A model generated the notes under the pieces. The model saw nothing but the letters and a program-made list of their open reading frames with translations, did not search any database and was not told the DNA's origin. Both the position numbers and the translations under genes were made by a program. 64,000 bases of DNA from Mixophyes australis (lineage: Eukaryota; Chordata; Amphibia; Anura; Limnodynastidae): positions 1-64,000 of the forward strand of contig JAVHZZ010000072.1 in assembly GCA_036250195.1 (NCBI GenBank). Reading direction: 5' to 3'. Shown one piece after another: positions 46,346 through 61,800 of the stretch (positions within the stretch are counted from its first letter, which is position 1; each line of letters opens with the position of its first letter).

Positions 46346-48295
46346 ATGATTCATGATTCAATTCATGATTTATGATTCATGATACATGATTCATGATTTA
46401 TGATTCGATTCATGATTCATGATTCATGATTCATGATTCAATTCATGATTCATGATTCATGATTCATGATTTATGATTCGATTCATGATTCATGATTCAA
46501 TTCATGATTCATGATTCATGATTCATGATTCATGACTCGATTCATGATTCATGATTCATGATTCATGATTCGATTCATGATTCATGCTTCATTATTCAAT
46601 TCATGATTAATGATTCAAGATTCATGATTCATTAATCGATTCATGATTCATGATTCAATTCATGATTAATGATTCATGATTCAATTCATGATTCATGATT
46701 CAATTCATGATTCATGATTTAATTCATGATTCAATTCATGATTCATGATTCGATTCATGATTCTTGATGCATGATTCAATTCATGATTCATGATTCATGA
46801 TTCAATTCATGATTCAAGATTCAATTCGTGATTCATAATTCATGATTCATGATTCAATTCATGATTCATGATTTAATTCATGATTCGAATCCTGATTCAA
46901 TTCATGATTCGAATCCTGATTGAATTCATGATTCATGATTCATGATTCAATTCATGATTCATGATTCATGATTCAATTCATGATTCATGATTCATGATTC
47001 ATGATTCATGAGTCAATTCATGATTCATGATTCATGATTCAATTCATAATTCATGATTCGATTCATGATTCATGATTCATGATTCAATTTATAATTCATG
47101 ATTCATGATTCAATTCATGATTCATGATTCGTTTCATGATTCTTGATTCATGATTCATGATTCGATTCATGATTCATGATTCATGATTCAAATTATGATT
47201 CATGATTCAGGATTCAATTCATGATTCATGATTCATGATTCATGATTCATGATTCATGATTCATGATTCAATTCATGATTTATGATTCATGATTCATGAT
47301 TCATGATTCAATTCATGATTCATGATTCATGATTCGATTCATGATTCATGATTCATGATTCATGATTCAATTCATGATTCATGATTCAATTCATGATTCA
47401 TGATTCATGATTCATGATTTATGATTCGATTCATGATTCATGATTCATGATTCAATTCATGATTCATGATTCATGATTCATGATTCATGATTCGATTCAT
47501 GATTCATGATTCATGATTTATGATTCGATTCATGATTCATGATTCATGATTCAATTCATGATTCATGATTCAAGATTCATGATTCATGATTCGATTCATG
47601 ATTCATGATTCAATTCATGATTAATGATTTATGATTCAATTCATGATTCATGATTCAATTCATGATTCATGATTTAATTCATGATTCAATTCATGATTCA
47701 TGATTCGATTCATGATTCTTGATGCATGATTCAATTCATGATTCATGATTCATGATTCATGATTCATGATTCAATTCATGATTCAAGATTCAATTCGTGA
47801 TTCATAATTCATGATTCATGATTCAATTCATGATTCATGATTTAATTCATGATTCGAATCCTGATTCAATTCATGATTCGAATCCTGATTGAATTCATGA
47901 TTCAATTCATGATTCATGATTCATGATTCAATTCATGATTCATGATTCATGATTCATGAGTCAATTCATGATTCATGATTCATGATTCAATTCATAATTC
48001 ATGATTCATGATTCATGATTCGATTCATGATTCATGATTCATGATTCAATTTATAATTCATGATTCATGATTCAATTCATGATTCATGATTCGTTTCATG
48101 ATTCTTGATTCATGATTCATGATTCAATTCATGATTCATGATTCATGATTCAAATTATGATTCATGATTCAGGATTCAATTCATGATTCATGATTCATGA
48201 TTCATGATTCAATTCATAATTCATGATTAATGATTCATGATTCAATTCATGATTTATGATTCATGATTCATGATTCATGATTCAATTCATGATTC
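46346..48295. repeat. 1.95-kb tandem unit, copy 1
   Basis: This matches the next segment at an offset of exactly 1950 bp from about 46346 to 47058, including the rare CATGCTTCATTATTC near 46585 and ATTAATCGATTC near 46631, and GAATCCTG at 46887. The offset then rises to 1964 (two extra heptamers in copy 2 near 49010) and to 1971 (one more), seen at GAATCCTG 47856 against 49827. The unit is itself a dimer of the roughly 0.98-kb family B unit. Confidence 0.85.
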
Positions 48296-50280
48296 ATGAT
48301 TCATGATTCAATTCATGATTTATGATTCATGATACATGATTCATGATTTATGATTCGATTCATGATTCATGATTCATGATTCATGATTCAATTCATGATT
48401 CATGATTCATGATTCATGATTTATGATTCGATTCATGATTCATGATTCAATTCATGATTCATGATTCATGATTCATGATTCATGACTCGATTCATGATTC
48501 ATGATTCATGATTCATGATTCGATTCATGATTCATGCTTCATTATTCAATTCATGATTAATGATTCAAGATTCATGATTCATTAATCGATTCATGATTCA
48601 TGATTCAATTCATGATTAATGATTCATGATTCAATTCATGATTCATGATTCAATTCATGATTCATGATTTAATTCATGATTCAATTCATGATTCATGATT
48701 CGATTCATGATTCTTGATGCATGATTCAATTCATGATTCATGATTCATGATTCAATTCATGATTCAAGATTCAATTCGTGATTCATAATTCATGATTCAT
48801 GATTCAATTCATGATTCATGATTTAATTCATGATTCGAATCCTGATTCAATTCATGATTCGAATCCTGATTGAATTCATGATTCATGATTCATGATTCAA
48901 TTCATGATTCATGATTCATGATTCAATTCATGATTCATGATTCATGATTCATGATTCATGAGTCAATTCATGATTCATGATTCATGATTCAATTCATAAT
49001 TCATGATTCATGATTCATGATTCGATTCATGATTCATGATTCATGATTCAATTTATAATTCATGATTCATGATTCAATTCATGATTCATGATTCGTTTCA
49101 TGATTCTTGATTCATGATTCATGATTCGATTCATGATTCATGATTCATGATTCAAATTATGATTCATGATTCAGGATTCAATTCATGATTCATGATTCAT
49201 GATTCATGATTCATGATTCATGATTCATGATTCATGATTCAATTCATGATTTATGATTCATGATTCATGATTCATGATTCAATTCATGATTCATGATTCA
49301 TGATTCGATTCATGATTCATGATTCATGATTCATGATTCAATTCATGATTCATGATTCAATTCATGATTCATGATTCATGATTCATGATTTATGATTCGA
49401 TTCATGATTCATGATTCATGATTCAATTCATGATTCATGATTCATGATTCATGATTCATGATTCGATTCATGATTCATGATTCATGATTTATGATTCGAT
49501 TCATGATTCATGATTCATGATTCAATTCATGATTCATGATTCAAGATTCATGATTCATGATTCGATTCATGATTCATGATTCAATTCATGATTAATGATT
49601 CATGATTCAATTCATGATTCATGATTCAATTCATGATTCATGATTTAATTCATGATTCAATTCATGATTCATGATTCGATTCATGATTCTTGATGCATGA
49701 TTCAATTCATGATTCATGATTCATGATTCATGATTCATGATTCAATTCATGATTCAAGATTCAATTCGTGATTCATAATTCATGATTCATGATTCAATTC
49801 ATGATTCATGATTTAATTCATGATTCGAATCCTGATTCAATTCATGATTCGAATCCTGATTGAATTCATGATTCAATTCATGATTCATGATTCATGATTC
49901 AATTCATGATTCATGATTCATGAGTCAATTCATGATTCATGATTCATGATTCAATTCATAATTCATGATTCATGATTCATGATTCGATTCATGATTCATG
50001 ATTCATGATTCAATTTATAATTCATGATTCATGATTCAATTCATGATTCATGATTCGTTTCATGATTCTTGATTCATGATTCATGATTCAATTCATGATT
50101 CATGATTCATGATTCAAATTATGATTCATGATTCAGGATTCAATTCATGATTCATGATTCATGATTCATGATTCAATTCATAATTCATGATTAATGATTC
50201 ATGATTCAATTCATGATTTATGATTCATGATTCATGATTCATGATTCAATTCATGATTCATGATTCATGATTCAATTCAT
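48296..50280. repeat. 1.95-kb tandem unit, copy 2
   Basis: This is the second copy, carrying 14 bp and 7 bp more than copy 1 in heptamer runs and otherwise nearly the same. The match ends at about 50281, where TTTATG in copy 1 (near 48318) is replaced by TACATG. GAATCCTG pairs lie at 48837/48861 and 49827/49851. Together with copy 1 it gives four successive B units of 969-990 bp, the most regular periodicity in the window. Confidence 0.85.
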
Positions 50281-53200
50281 GATACATGATTCATGATTTA
50301 TGATTCGATTCATGATTCATGATTCATGATTCATGATTCAATTCATGATTCATGATTCAATTCATGATTCATGATTAATGATTCATGATTTATGATTCGA
50401 TTCATGATTCATGATTCATGATTCAATTCATGATTCATGATTCATGATTCATAATTCATGATTCGATTCATGATTCATGATTCATGATTCATGATTCGAT
50501 TCATGATTCATGATTCATGATTGAATTCATGATTCATGATTCAAGATTCATGATTCATGATTCGATTCATGATTCATGATTCAATTCATGATTAATGATT
50601 CATGATTCAATTCATGATTCATGATTCAATTCATGATTCATGATTTAATTCATGATTCAATTCATGATTCATGATTCGATTCATGATTCTTGATTCATGA
50701 TTCGATTCATGATTCATGATTCATGATTCAATTCATGATTCATGATTCATGATTCATGATTTGATTCATGATTCATGATTCATGATTCAATTCATGATTC
50801 ATGATTCATGATTCAATTCATGATTCATGATTCATGATTCATGATTCAATTAATGATTCATGATTCATGATTCAATTCATGATTCATGATTCAATTCATG
50901 ATTCATGATTCGATTCATGATTCATGATTCAATTCATGATTCATGATTCAATTCATGATTCATGATTCGATTCATGATTCATGATTCAATTCATGATTCA
51001 TGATTCAATTCATGATTCATGATTCATGATTCAATTCATGATTCAATTCATGATTCATGATTCATGATTCAAATTATGATTCATGATTCATGATTCATGA
51101 TTCAATTCATGATTCAATTCATGATTCATGATTGATGAATTTAATTCATGATTCATGATTCATGGTTTATGATTCAATATATGATTCAATTCATGATTCA
51201 TGATTCAATTCATGATTCATGATTCAATTCATAATTCATGATTCATGATTCAATTCATGATTCAATTCATGATTCATGATTCATGATTCAATTTATGATT
51301 CATGATTCACGATTCATGATTCATGATTCAATTAATGATTCATGATTGATGAATTCAATTCATGATTCATGATTCATGATTTATGATTCAATTCATGATT
51401 CAATTCATGATTCATGATTCAATTCATGATTCATGATTCAATTCATGATTCAATTTATGATTCATGATTCATGATTCATAATTTAATTCATGATTCAATT
51501 TATGATTCATGATTCAATTCATGATTAAATTCATGATTCATGATTTATGATTTAATTCATGATTCATGATTCAATTCATGATTCATGATTAAATTCATGA
51601 TTCATGATTCGATTCATGATTCATGATGCATGATTCAATTCATGATTCATGATTCAATTCATGATTCATGATTCAATTCATGATTCATAATTCATGATTC
51701 ATGATTCAATTCATGGTTCATGATTCAATTCATGATTCGAATCCTGATTCATTTCAAGATTCGAATCCTGATTCAATTCATGATTCATGATTCATGATTC
51801 AATTCATAATTCATGATTCATGATTCATGATTCAATTCATGATTCATAATTTTATGATTCATGATTCAACTCATGATTCATGATTCAATTCATGATTCAT
51901 GATTCATGATTCATGATTCGATTCATGATTCATGATTCATGATTCGATTCATGATTCATGATTCATGATTCAATTCATGATTCATGATTCATGATTCAAT
52001 TTATGATTCATGATTCCTTTTTATGATTCTTGATTCATGATTCATGATTCGATTCATGATTCATGATTCAATTCATGATTCATGATTCATAATTCATGAT
52101 TCATTATTCAATTCATGATTCATGATTCATGATTCATGATTCAATTCATAATTCATGATTCATGATTCATGATTCAATTCATGATTCTTGATTCATGATT
52201 CATGATTCATGATTCGATTCATGATTCATGATTCATGATTCATGATTCATAATTTAATTCATGATTCAATTTATGATTCATGATTCAATTCATGATTAAA
52301 TTCATGATTCATGATTCATGATTCAATTCATGATTCATGATTCAATTCATGATTCATGATTCAATTCATGATTCATGATGCATGATTCAATTCATGATTC
52401 ATGATTCAATTCATGATTCATGATTTAATTCATGATTCATAATTCATGATTCATGATTCAATTCATGATTCATGATTCAATTCATGATTCGAATCCTGAT
52501 TCAATTCATGATTCGAATCCTGATTCAATTCATGATTCATTAATCATGATTCAATTCATAATTCATGATTCATGATTCATGATTCAATTTATGATTCATG
52601 ATTCATGATTCATGATTCAACTCATGATTCATGATTCATGATTCAATTCATGATTCATGATTCATGATTCATGATTCATGATTCGAGTCATGATTCATGA
52701 TTCATGATTCAATTCATGATTCATGATTCCTTTTTATGATTCTTGATTCATGAATTATGATTCGATTCATGATTCATGATTCAATTCATGATTCATGATT
52801 CATAATTCATGATTCATGATTCAATTCATGATTCATGATTCATGATTCATGATTCATGATTCAATTCATGATTCTTGATTCATGATTCATGATTCAATTC
52901 ATGATTCATGATTCGATTCATGATTCATTATTCGATTCATGATTCTTGATTCAATTCATGATTAATGATTCATGATTCAATTCATGATTCATGATTCATG
53001 ATTCAATTCATGATTCAATATATGATTCATGATTCGATTCATGATTCTTGATTCATGATTCGATTCATGATTCATGATTCATGATTCAATTCATGATTCA
53101 TGATTCAATTCATGATTCATGATTCATGATTCATGATTCGATTCATGATTCATGATTCATGATTCATAATTCAATTCATGATTCATGATTCATGATTCAT

Positions 53201-56200
53201 GATTCAATTCATGATTCATGATTCATGATTCATGATTCAATTCATGATTCATGATTCATGAATCAATTCATGATTCATGATTCAATTCATGATTCAATTC
53301 ATGATTCATGATTCGATTCATAATTCATGATTCAATTCATGATTCATGATTCAATTCATGATTCATGATTCGATTCATGATTCATGATTCAATTCCTGAT
53401 TCATGATTCAATTCATGATTCAATTCATGATTCAATTCATGATTCATGATTCATGATTCAATATATGATTCATGATTCATGATTCATGATTCAATTCATG
53501 ATTCAATTCATGATTCATGATTGATGAATTCAATTCATGATTCATGATTCATGATTTATGATTCAATATATGATTCAATTCATGATTCATGATTGATGAA
53601 TTCAATTCATGATTCATGATTCATGATTTATGATTCATGATTCAATTCATGATTCAATTCATGATTCATGATTCATGATTCAATTCATGATTCATGATTC
53701 ATGATTCATGATTCAATTCATGATTCAATTCATGATTCATGATTGATGAATTCAATTCATGATTCATGATTCATGATTTATGATTCAATTCATGATTCAC
53801 TTCATGATTCATGATTCAATTCATGATTAAATTCATGATTCATGATTCATGATTCAATTCATGATTCATGATTCAATTCATGATTCATGATTCAATTCAT
53901 GATTCATGATTCGATTCATGATTCATGATGCATGATTCAATTCATGATTCATGATTCAATTCATGATTCATGATTCAATTCATGATTCATAATTCATGAT
54001 TCATGATTCATGATTCAATTCATGATTCAATTCATGATTCATGATTCATGATTCAATATATGATTCATGATTCATGATTCATGATTCAATTCATGATTCA
54101 ATTCATGATTCATGATTGATGAATTCAATTCATGATTCATGATTCATGATTTATGATTCAATATATGATTCAATTCATGATTCATGATTCACTTCATGAT
54201 TCATGATTCAATTCATGATTCAAGTTATGATTCATGCATCATGATTCATAATTTAATTCATGATTCAATTTATGATTCATGATTCAATTCATGATTAAAT
54301 TCATGATTCATGATTCATGATTCAATTCATGATTCATGATTCAATTCAAGAATTATGATTCAATTCATGATTCATGATTCGATTCATGATTCATGATGCA
54401 TGATTCAATTCATGATTCATGATTCAATTCATGATTCATGATTCAATTCATGATTCATAATTCATGATTCATGATTCAATTCATGATTCATGATTCAATT
54501 CATGATTCGAATCCTGATTCAATTCATGATTCGAATCCTGATTCAATTCATGATTCATGATTCAATTCATAATTCATGATTCATGATTCATGATTCGATT
54601 CATGATTCATGATTCATGATTCATGATTCAATTCATGATTCATGATTCATGATTCATGATTCAATTCATGATTCATGATTCATGATTCATGATTCAATTC
54701 ATGATTCATGATTCATGAATCAATTCATGATTCATGATTCATGATTCGATTCATAATTCATGATTCAATTCATGATTCATGATTTAATTCATGATTCATG
54801 ATTCGATTCATGATTCATGATTCAATTCATGATTCATGATTGAATTCATGATTCATGATTCATGATTCAATTCATGATTCAATTCATGATTCATGATTCA
54901 TGATTCAATATATGATTCATGATTCATGATTCATGATTCAATTCATGATTCAATTCATGATTCATGATTGATGAATTCAATTCATGATTCATGATTTATG
55001 ATTCAATATATGATTCAATTCATGATTCATGATTCAATTCATGATTCATGATTCAATTCATGATTCATGATTCAATTCATGATTCATAATTCATGATTCA
55101 TGATTCATGATTCAATTCATGATTCAATTCATGATTCATGATTCATGATTCAATATATGATTCATGATTCATGATTCATGATTCAATTCATGATTCAATT
55201 CATGATTCATGATTGATGAATTCAATTCATGATTCATGATTCATGATTTATGATTCAATATATGATTCAATTCATGATTCATGATTCACTTCATGATTCA
55301 TGATTCAATTCATGATTCAAGTTATGATTCATGATTCATGATTCATAATTTAATTCATGATTCAATTTATGATTCATGATTCAATTCATGATTAAATTCA
55401 TGATTCATGATTCATGATTCAATTCATGATTCATGATTCAATTCATGATTCATGATTCAATTCATGATTCATGATTCGATTCATGATTCATGATGCATGA
55501 TTCAATTCATGATTCATGATTCAATTCATGATTCATGATTCAATTCATGATTCATAATTCATGATTCATGATTCAATTCATGATTCATGATTCAATTCAT
55601 GATTCGAATCCTGATTCAATTCATGATTCGAATCCTGATTCAATTCATGATTCATGATTCAATTCATAATTCATGATTCATGATTCATGATTCGATTCAT
55701 GATTCATGATTCATGATTCAATTCATGATTCATGATTCATGATTCATGATTCAATTCATGATTCATGATTCATGATTCATGATTCAATTCATGATTCATG
55801 ATTCATGAATCAATTCATGATTCATGATTCAATTCATGATTCAATTCATGATTCATGATTCGATTCATAATTCATGATTCAATTCATGATTCATGATTCA
55901 ATTCATGATTCATGATTCGATTCATGATTCATGATTCAATTCATGATTCATGATTGAATTCATGATTCATGATTCATGATTCAATTCATGATTCAATTCA
56001 TGATTCATGATTCATGATTCAATATATGATTCATGATTCATGATTCATGATTCAATTCATGATTCAATTCATGATTCATGATTGATGAATTCAATTCATG
56101 ATTCATGATTCATGATTTATGATTCAATATATGATTCAATTCATGATTCATGATTCAATTCATGATTCATGATTCAATTCATGATTCATGATTCATGATT

Positions 56201-58850
56201 CAATTCATGATTCAATTCATGATTCATGATTCATGATTCAATTCATGATTCATGATTCATGATTCATGATTCAATTCATGATTCAATTCATGATTCATGA
56301 TTGATGAATTCAATTCATGATTCATGATTCATGATTTATGATTCAATTCATGATTCACTTCATGATTCATGATTCAATTCATGATTCAAGTTATGATTCA
56401 TGATTCATGATTCATAATTTAATTCATGATTCAATTTATGATTCATGATTCAATTCATGATTAAATTCATGATTCATGATTCATGATTCAATTCATGATT
56501 CATGATTCAATTCATGATTCATGATTCAATTCATGATTCATGATTCGATTCATGATTCATGATGCATGATTCAATTCATGATTCATGATTCAATTCATGA
56601 TTCATGATTCAATTCATGATTCATAATTCATGATTCATGATTCATGATTCAATTCATGATTCAATTCATGATTCATGATTCATGATTCAATCTATGATTC
56701 ATGATTCATGATTCATGATTCAATTCATGATTCAATTCATGATTCATGATTGATGAATTCAATTCATAATTCATGATTTATGATTCAATATATGATTCAA
56801 TTCATGATTCATGATTCACTTCATGATTCATGATTCAATTCATGATTCAAGTTATGATTCATGATTCATGATTCATAATTTAATTCATGATTCAATTTAT
56901 GATTCATGATTCAATTCATGATTAAATTCATGATTCATGATTCATGATTCAATTCATGATTCATGATTCAATTCATGATTCATGATTCAATTCATGATTC
57001 ATGATTCGATTCATGATTCATGATGCATGATTCAATTCATGATTCATGATTCAATTCATGATTCATGATTCAATTCATGATTCATAATTCATGATTCATG
57101 ATTCAATTCATGATTCATGATTCAATTCATGATTCGAATCCTGATTCAATTCATGATTCATGATTCATGATTCAATTCATAATTCATGATTCATGATTCA
57201 TGATTCAATTTATGATTCATGATTCATGATTCAACTCATGATTCATGATTCATGATTCATGATTCATGATTCAATTCATAATTCATGATTCATGATTCAT
57301 GATTCAATTTATGATTCATGATTCATGATTCATGATTCAACTCAAGATTCATGATTCAATTCATGATTCGAATCCTGATTCAATTCATGATTCGAATCCT
57401 GATTAAATTCATGATTCATGATTCAATTCATGATTCATGATTCAATTCATGATTCATGATTCGATTCATGATTCATGATGCATGATTCAATTCATGATTC
57501 ATGATTCAATTCATGATTCATGATTCAATTCATGATTCATAATTCATGATTCATGATTCAATTCATGATTCATGATTCAATTCATGATTCGAATCCTGAT
57601 TTAATTCATGATTCGAATCCTGATTCAATTCATGATTCATGATTCATGATTCAATTCATAATTCATGATTCATGATTCATGATTCAATTCATGATTCATG
57701 ATTCATGATTCAATTCATGATTCATGATTCATGATTCATGATTCAATTCATGATTCATGATTCATGAATCAATTCATGATTCATGATTCAATTCATGATT
57801 CAATTCATGATTCGATTCATAATTCATGATTCAATTCATGATTCATGATTCAATTCATGATTCATGATTCGATTCATGATTCATGATTCAATTCATGATT
57901 CATGATTCAATTCATGATTCATGATTCATGATTCAATTCATGATTCAATTCATGATTCATGATTCATGATTCAATATATGATTCATGATTCATGATTCAT
58001 GATTCAATTCATGATTCAATTCATGATTCATGATTGATGAATTCAATTCATGATTCATGATTCATGATTTATGATTCAATATATGATTCAATTCATGATT
58101 CATGATTCAATTCATGATTCATGATTCAATTCATGATTCATGATTCATGATTCATGATTCATGATTCATGATTCAATTCATGATTCAATTCATGATTCAT
58201 GATTCATGATTCAATTCATGATTCATGATTCATGATTCATGATTCATGATTCAATTCATGATTCAAATTATGATTCATGATTGATGAATTCAATTCATGA
58301 TTCATGATTCATGATTTATGATTCAATTCATGATTCACTTCATGATTCATGATTCATTTCATGATTCAAGTTATGATTCATGATTCATGATTCATAATTT
58401 AATTCATGATTCAATTTATGATTCATGATTCAATTCATGATTAAATTCATGATTCATGATTCATGATTCAATTCATGATTCATGATTCAATTCATGATTC
58501 ATGATTCAATTCATGATTCATGATTCGATTCATGATTCATGATGCATGATTCAATTCATGATTCATGATTCAATTCATGATTCATGATTCAATTCATGAT
58601 TCATAATTCATGATTCATGATTCATGATTCAATTCATGATTCAATTCATGATTCATGATTCATGATTCAATATATGATTCATGATTCATGATTCATGATT
58701 CAATTCATGATTCAATTCATGATTCATGATTGATGAATTCAATTCATGATTCAAGTTATGATTCATGATTCATGATTCAATTCATGATTCATGATTCAAT
58801 TCATGATTCATGATTCAATTCATGATTCATGATTCGATTCATGATTCATG
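50280..58850. repeat. Satellite family C domain (B derivative)
   Basis: This region keeps the GAATCCTG pairs (51739, 52491, 54509, 55606, 57370, 57591; single at 57136) and frequent GATGAATTC, but adds AATATATG variants (for example 53458, 54055, 54907, 55152, 56021, 57973) and CACTTC (53798, 54190, 55287, 56357, 56817, 58337). CGTTTCATG and CAAGATTCAATTCGTG of family B are missing or rare. Spacing of landmarks is irregular, from about 220 to 2,000 bp, which points to repeated small duplications and deletions. A near relative of AATATATG, AATCTATG, is at 56689. Confidence 0.65.
53946..56139. repeat. 1,097-bp tandem duplication in family C
   Basis: Four landmarks repeat at an offset of exactly 1,097 bp: GATTCATAATTC (53984 and 55081), CAATATATG (54054 and 55151), CACTTC (54190 and 55287) and GAATCCTG (54509 and 55606). 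Further right the offset grows to 1114 at the next CAATATATG (54906 and 56020), so a small insertion lies in copy 2. A difference is ATGCATCATG near 54234, which is ATGATTCATG in copy 2. Part of the unit recurs again near 56,618-56,690. The outer limits given are approximate. Confidence 0.75.
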
Positions 58851-61800
58851 ATGCATGATTCAATTCATGATTCATGATTCAATTCATGATTCATGATTCA
58901 ATTCATGATTCATAATTCATGATTCATGATTCAATTCATGATTCATGATTCAATTCATGATTCGAATCCTGATTCAATTCATGATTCGAATCCTGATTCA
59001 ATTCATGATTCATGATTCATGATTCAATTCATAATTCATGATTCATGATTCATGATTCAATTTATGATTCATGATTCATGATTCATGATTCAACTCATGA
59101 TTCATGATTCATGATTCATGATTCATGATTCAATTCATAATTCATGATTCATGATTCATGATTCAATTTATGATTCATGATTCATGATTCATGATTCAAC
59201 TCATGATTCATGATTCATGATTCAATTCATGATTCATGATTCGAGTCATGATTCATGATTCATGATTCAATTCATGATTCATGATTCATGATTCAATTCA
59301 TGATTCATGATTCCTTTTTATGATTCTTGATTCATGATTCATGATTCGATTCATGATTCATGATTCATGATTCAATTCGTGATTCATGATTCATAATTCA
59401 TGATTCATGATTCAATTCATGATTCATGATTCATGATTCATGATTCAATTCATAATTCATGATTCATGATTCATGATTCAATTCATGAGTCTTGATTCAT
59501 GATTCATGATTCAATTCATGATTCATGATTTGATTCATGATTCATGATTCATGATTCAATTCATGATTCAATTCATGATTCATGATTCAATTTATAATTC
59601 ATGATTCATGATTCATGATTCATTATTCAATTCATGATTCAATTCATGATTCATGATTGATGAATTCAATTCATGATTCATGATTCATGATTTATGATTC
59701 AATTCATGATTCAATTCATGATTCATAATTCAATTCATGATTCATGATTCATGATTCAATTCATTATTCATGATTAGATTCATGAATCATGATTCATGAT
59801 TTAATTCATGATTCATGATTCATGATTCAATTCATGATTCATGATTCATGATTCAATTCATGATTCAATTTATGATTTATGAATCATGATTCATAATTTA
59901 ATTCATGATTCAATTTATGATTCATGATTCAATTCATGATTCAATTTATGATTCGTGATTCATTATTCAATTTATGATTCATGATTCAATTCATGATTCA
60001 TGATTAAATTCATGATTCATGATTCGATTCATGATTCATGATGCATGATTCAATTCATGATTCAAGATTCAATTTGTGATTCATAATTCATGATTCATGA
60101 TTCAATTCATGATTCATGATTCGATTCATGATTCATGATGCATGATTCAATTCATGATTCATGATTCAATTCATGATTCATGATTCAATTCATGATTCAT
60201 AATTCATGATTCATGATTCAATTCATGATTCATGATTCAATTCATGATTCGAATCCTGATTCAATTCATGATTCGAATCCTGATTCAATTCATGATTCAT
60301 GATTCATGATTCAATTCATAATTCATGATTCATGATTCATGATTCAATTTATGATTCATGATTCATGATTCATGATTCAACTCATGATTCATGATTCATG
60401 ATTCATGATTCATGATTCAATTCATAATTCATGATTCATGATTCATGATTCAATTTATGATTCATGATTCATGATTCATGATTCGAGTCATGATTCATGA
60501 TTCATGATTCAATTCATGATTCATGATTCGAGTCATGATTCATGATTCATGATTCAATTCATGATTCATGATTCATGATTCAATTCATGATTCATGATTC
60601 CTTTTTATGATTCTTGATTCATGATTCATGATTCGATTCATGATTCATGATTCATGATTCAATTCGTGATTCATGATTCATAATTCATGATTCATGATTC
60701 AATTCATGATTCATGATTCATGATTCATGATTCAATTCATAATTCATGATTCATGATTCATGATTCAATTCATGATTCTTGATTCATGATTCATGATTCA
60801 ATTCATGATTCATGATTTGATTCATGATTCATGATTCATGATTCAATTCATGATTCAATTCATGATTCATGATTCAATTTATGATTCATGATTCATGATT
60901 CATTATTCAATTCATGATTCAATTCATGATTCATGATTGATGAATTCAATTCATGATTCATGATTCATGATTTATGATTCAATTCATGATTCAATTCATG
61001 ATTCATGATTCATGATTCAATTCATGATTCATGATTAGATTCATGAATCATGATTCATGATTTAATTCATGATTCATGATTCATGATTCAATTCATGATT
61101 CATGATTCAATTCATGATTCATAATTCATGATTCATGATTCAATTCATGATTCATGATTCAATTCATGATTCGAATCCTGATTCAATTCATGATTCGAAT
61201 CCTGATTCAATTCATGATTCATGATTCATGATTCAATTCATAATTCATGATTCATGATTCATGATTCAATTTATGATTCATGATTCATGATTCATGATTC
61301 AACTCATGATTCATGATTCATGATTCATGATTCATGATTCAATTCATAATTCATGATTCATGATTCATGATTCAATTTATGATTCATGATTCATGATTCA
61401 TGATTCAACTCATGATTCATGATTCATGATTCAATTCATGATTCATGATTCGAGTCATGATTCATGATTCATGATTCAATTCATGATTCATGATTCATGA
61501 TTCAATTCATGATTCATGATTCCTTTTTATGATTCTTGATTCATGATTCATGATTCGATTCATGATTCATGATTCATGATTCAATTCGTGATTCATGATT
61601 CATAATTCATGATTCATGATTCAATTCATGATTCATGATTCATGATTCATGATTCAATTCATAATTCATGATTCATGATTCATGATTCAATTCATGATTC
61701 TTGATTCATGATTCATGATTCAATTCATGATTCATGATTTGATTCATGATTCATGATTCATGATTCAATTCATGATTCAATTCATGATTCATGATTCATG

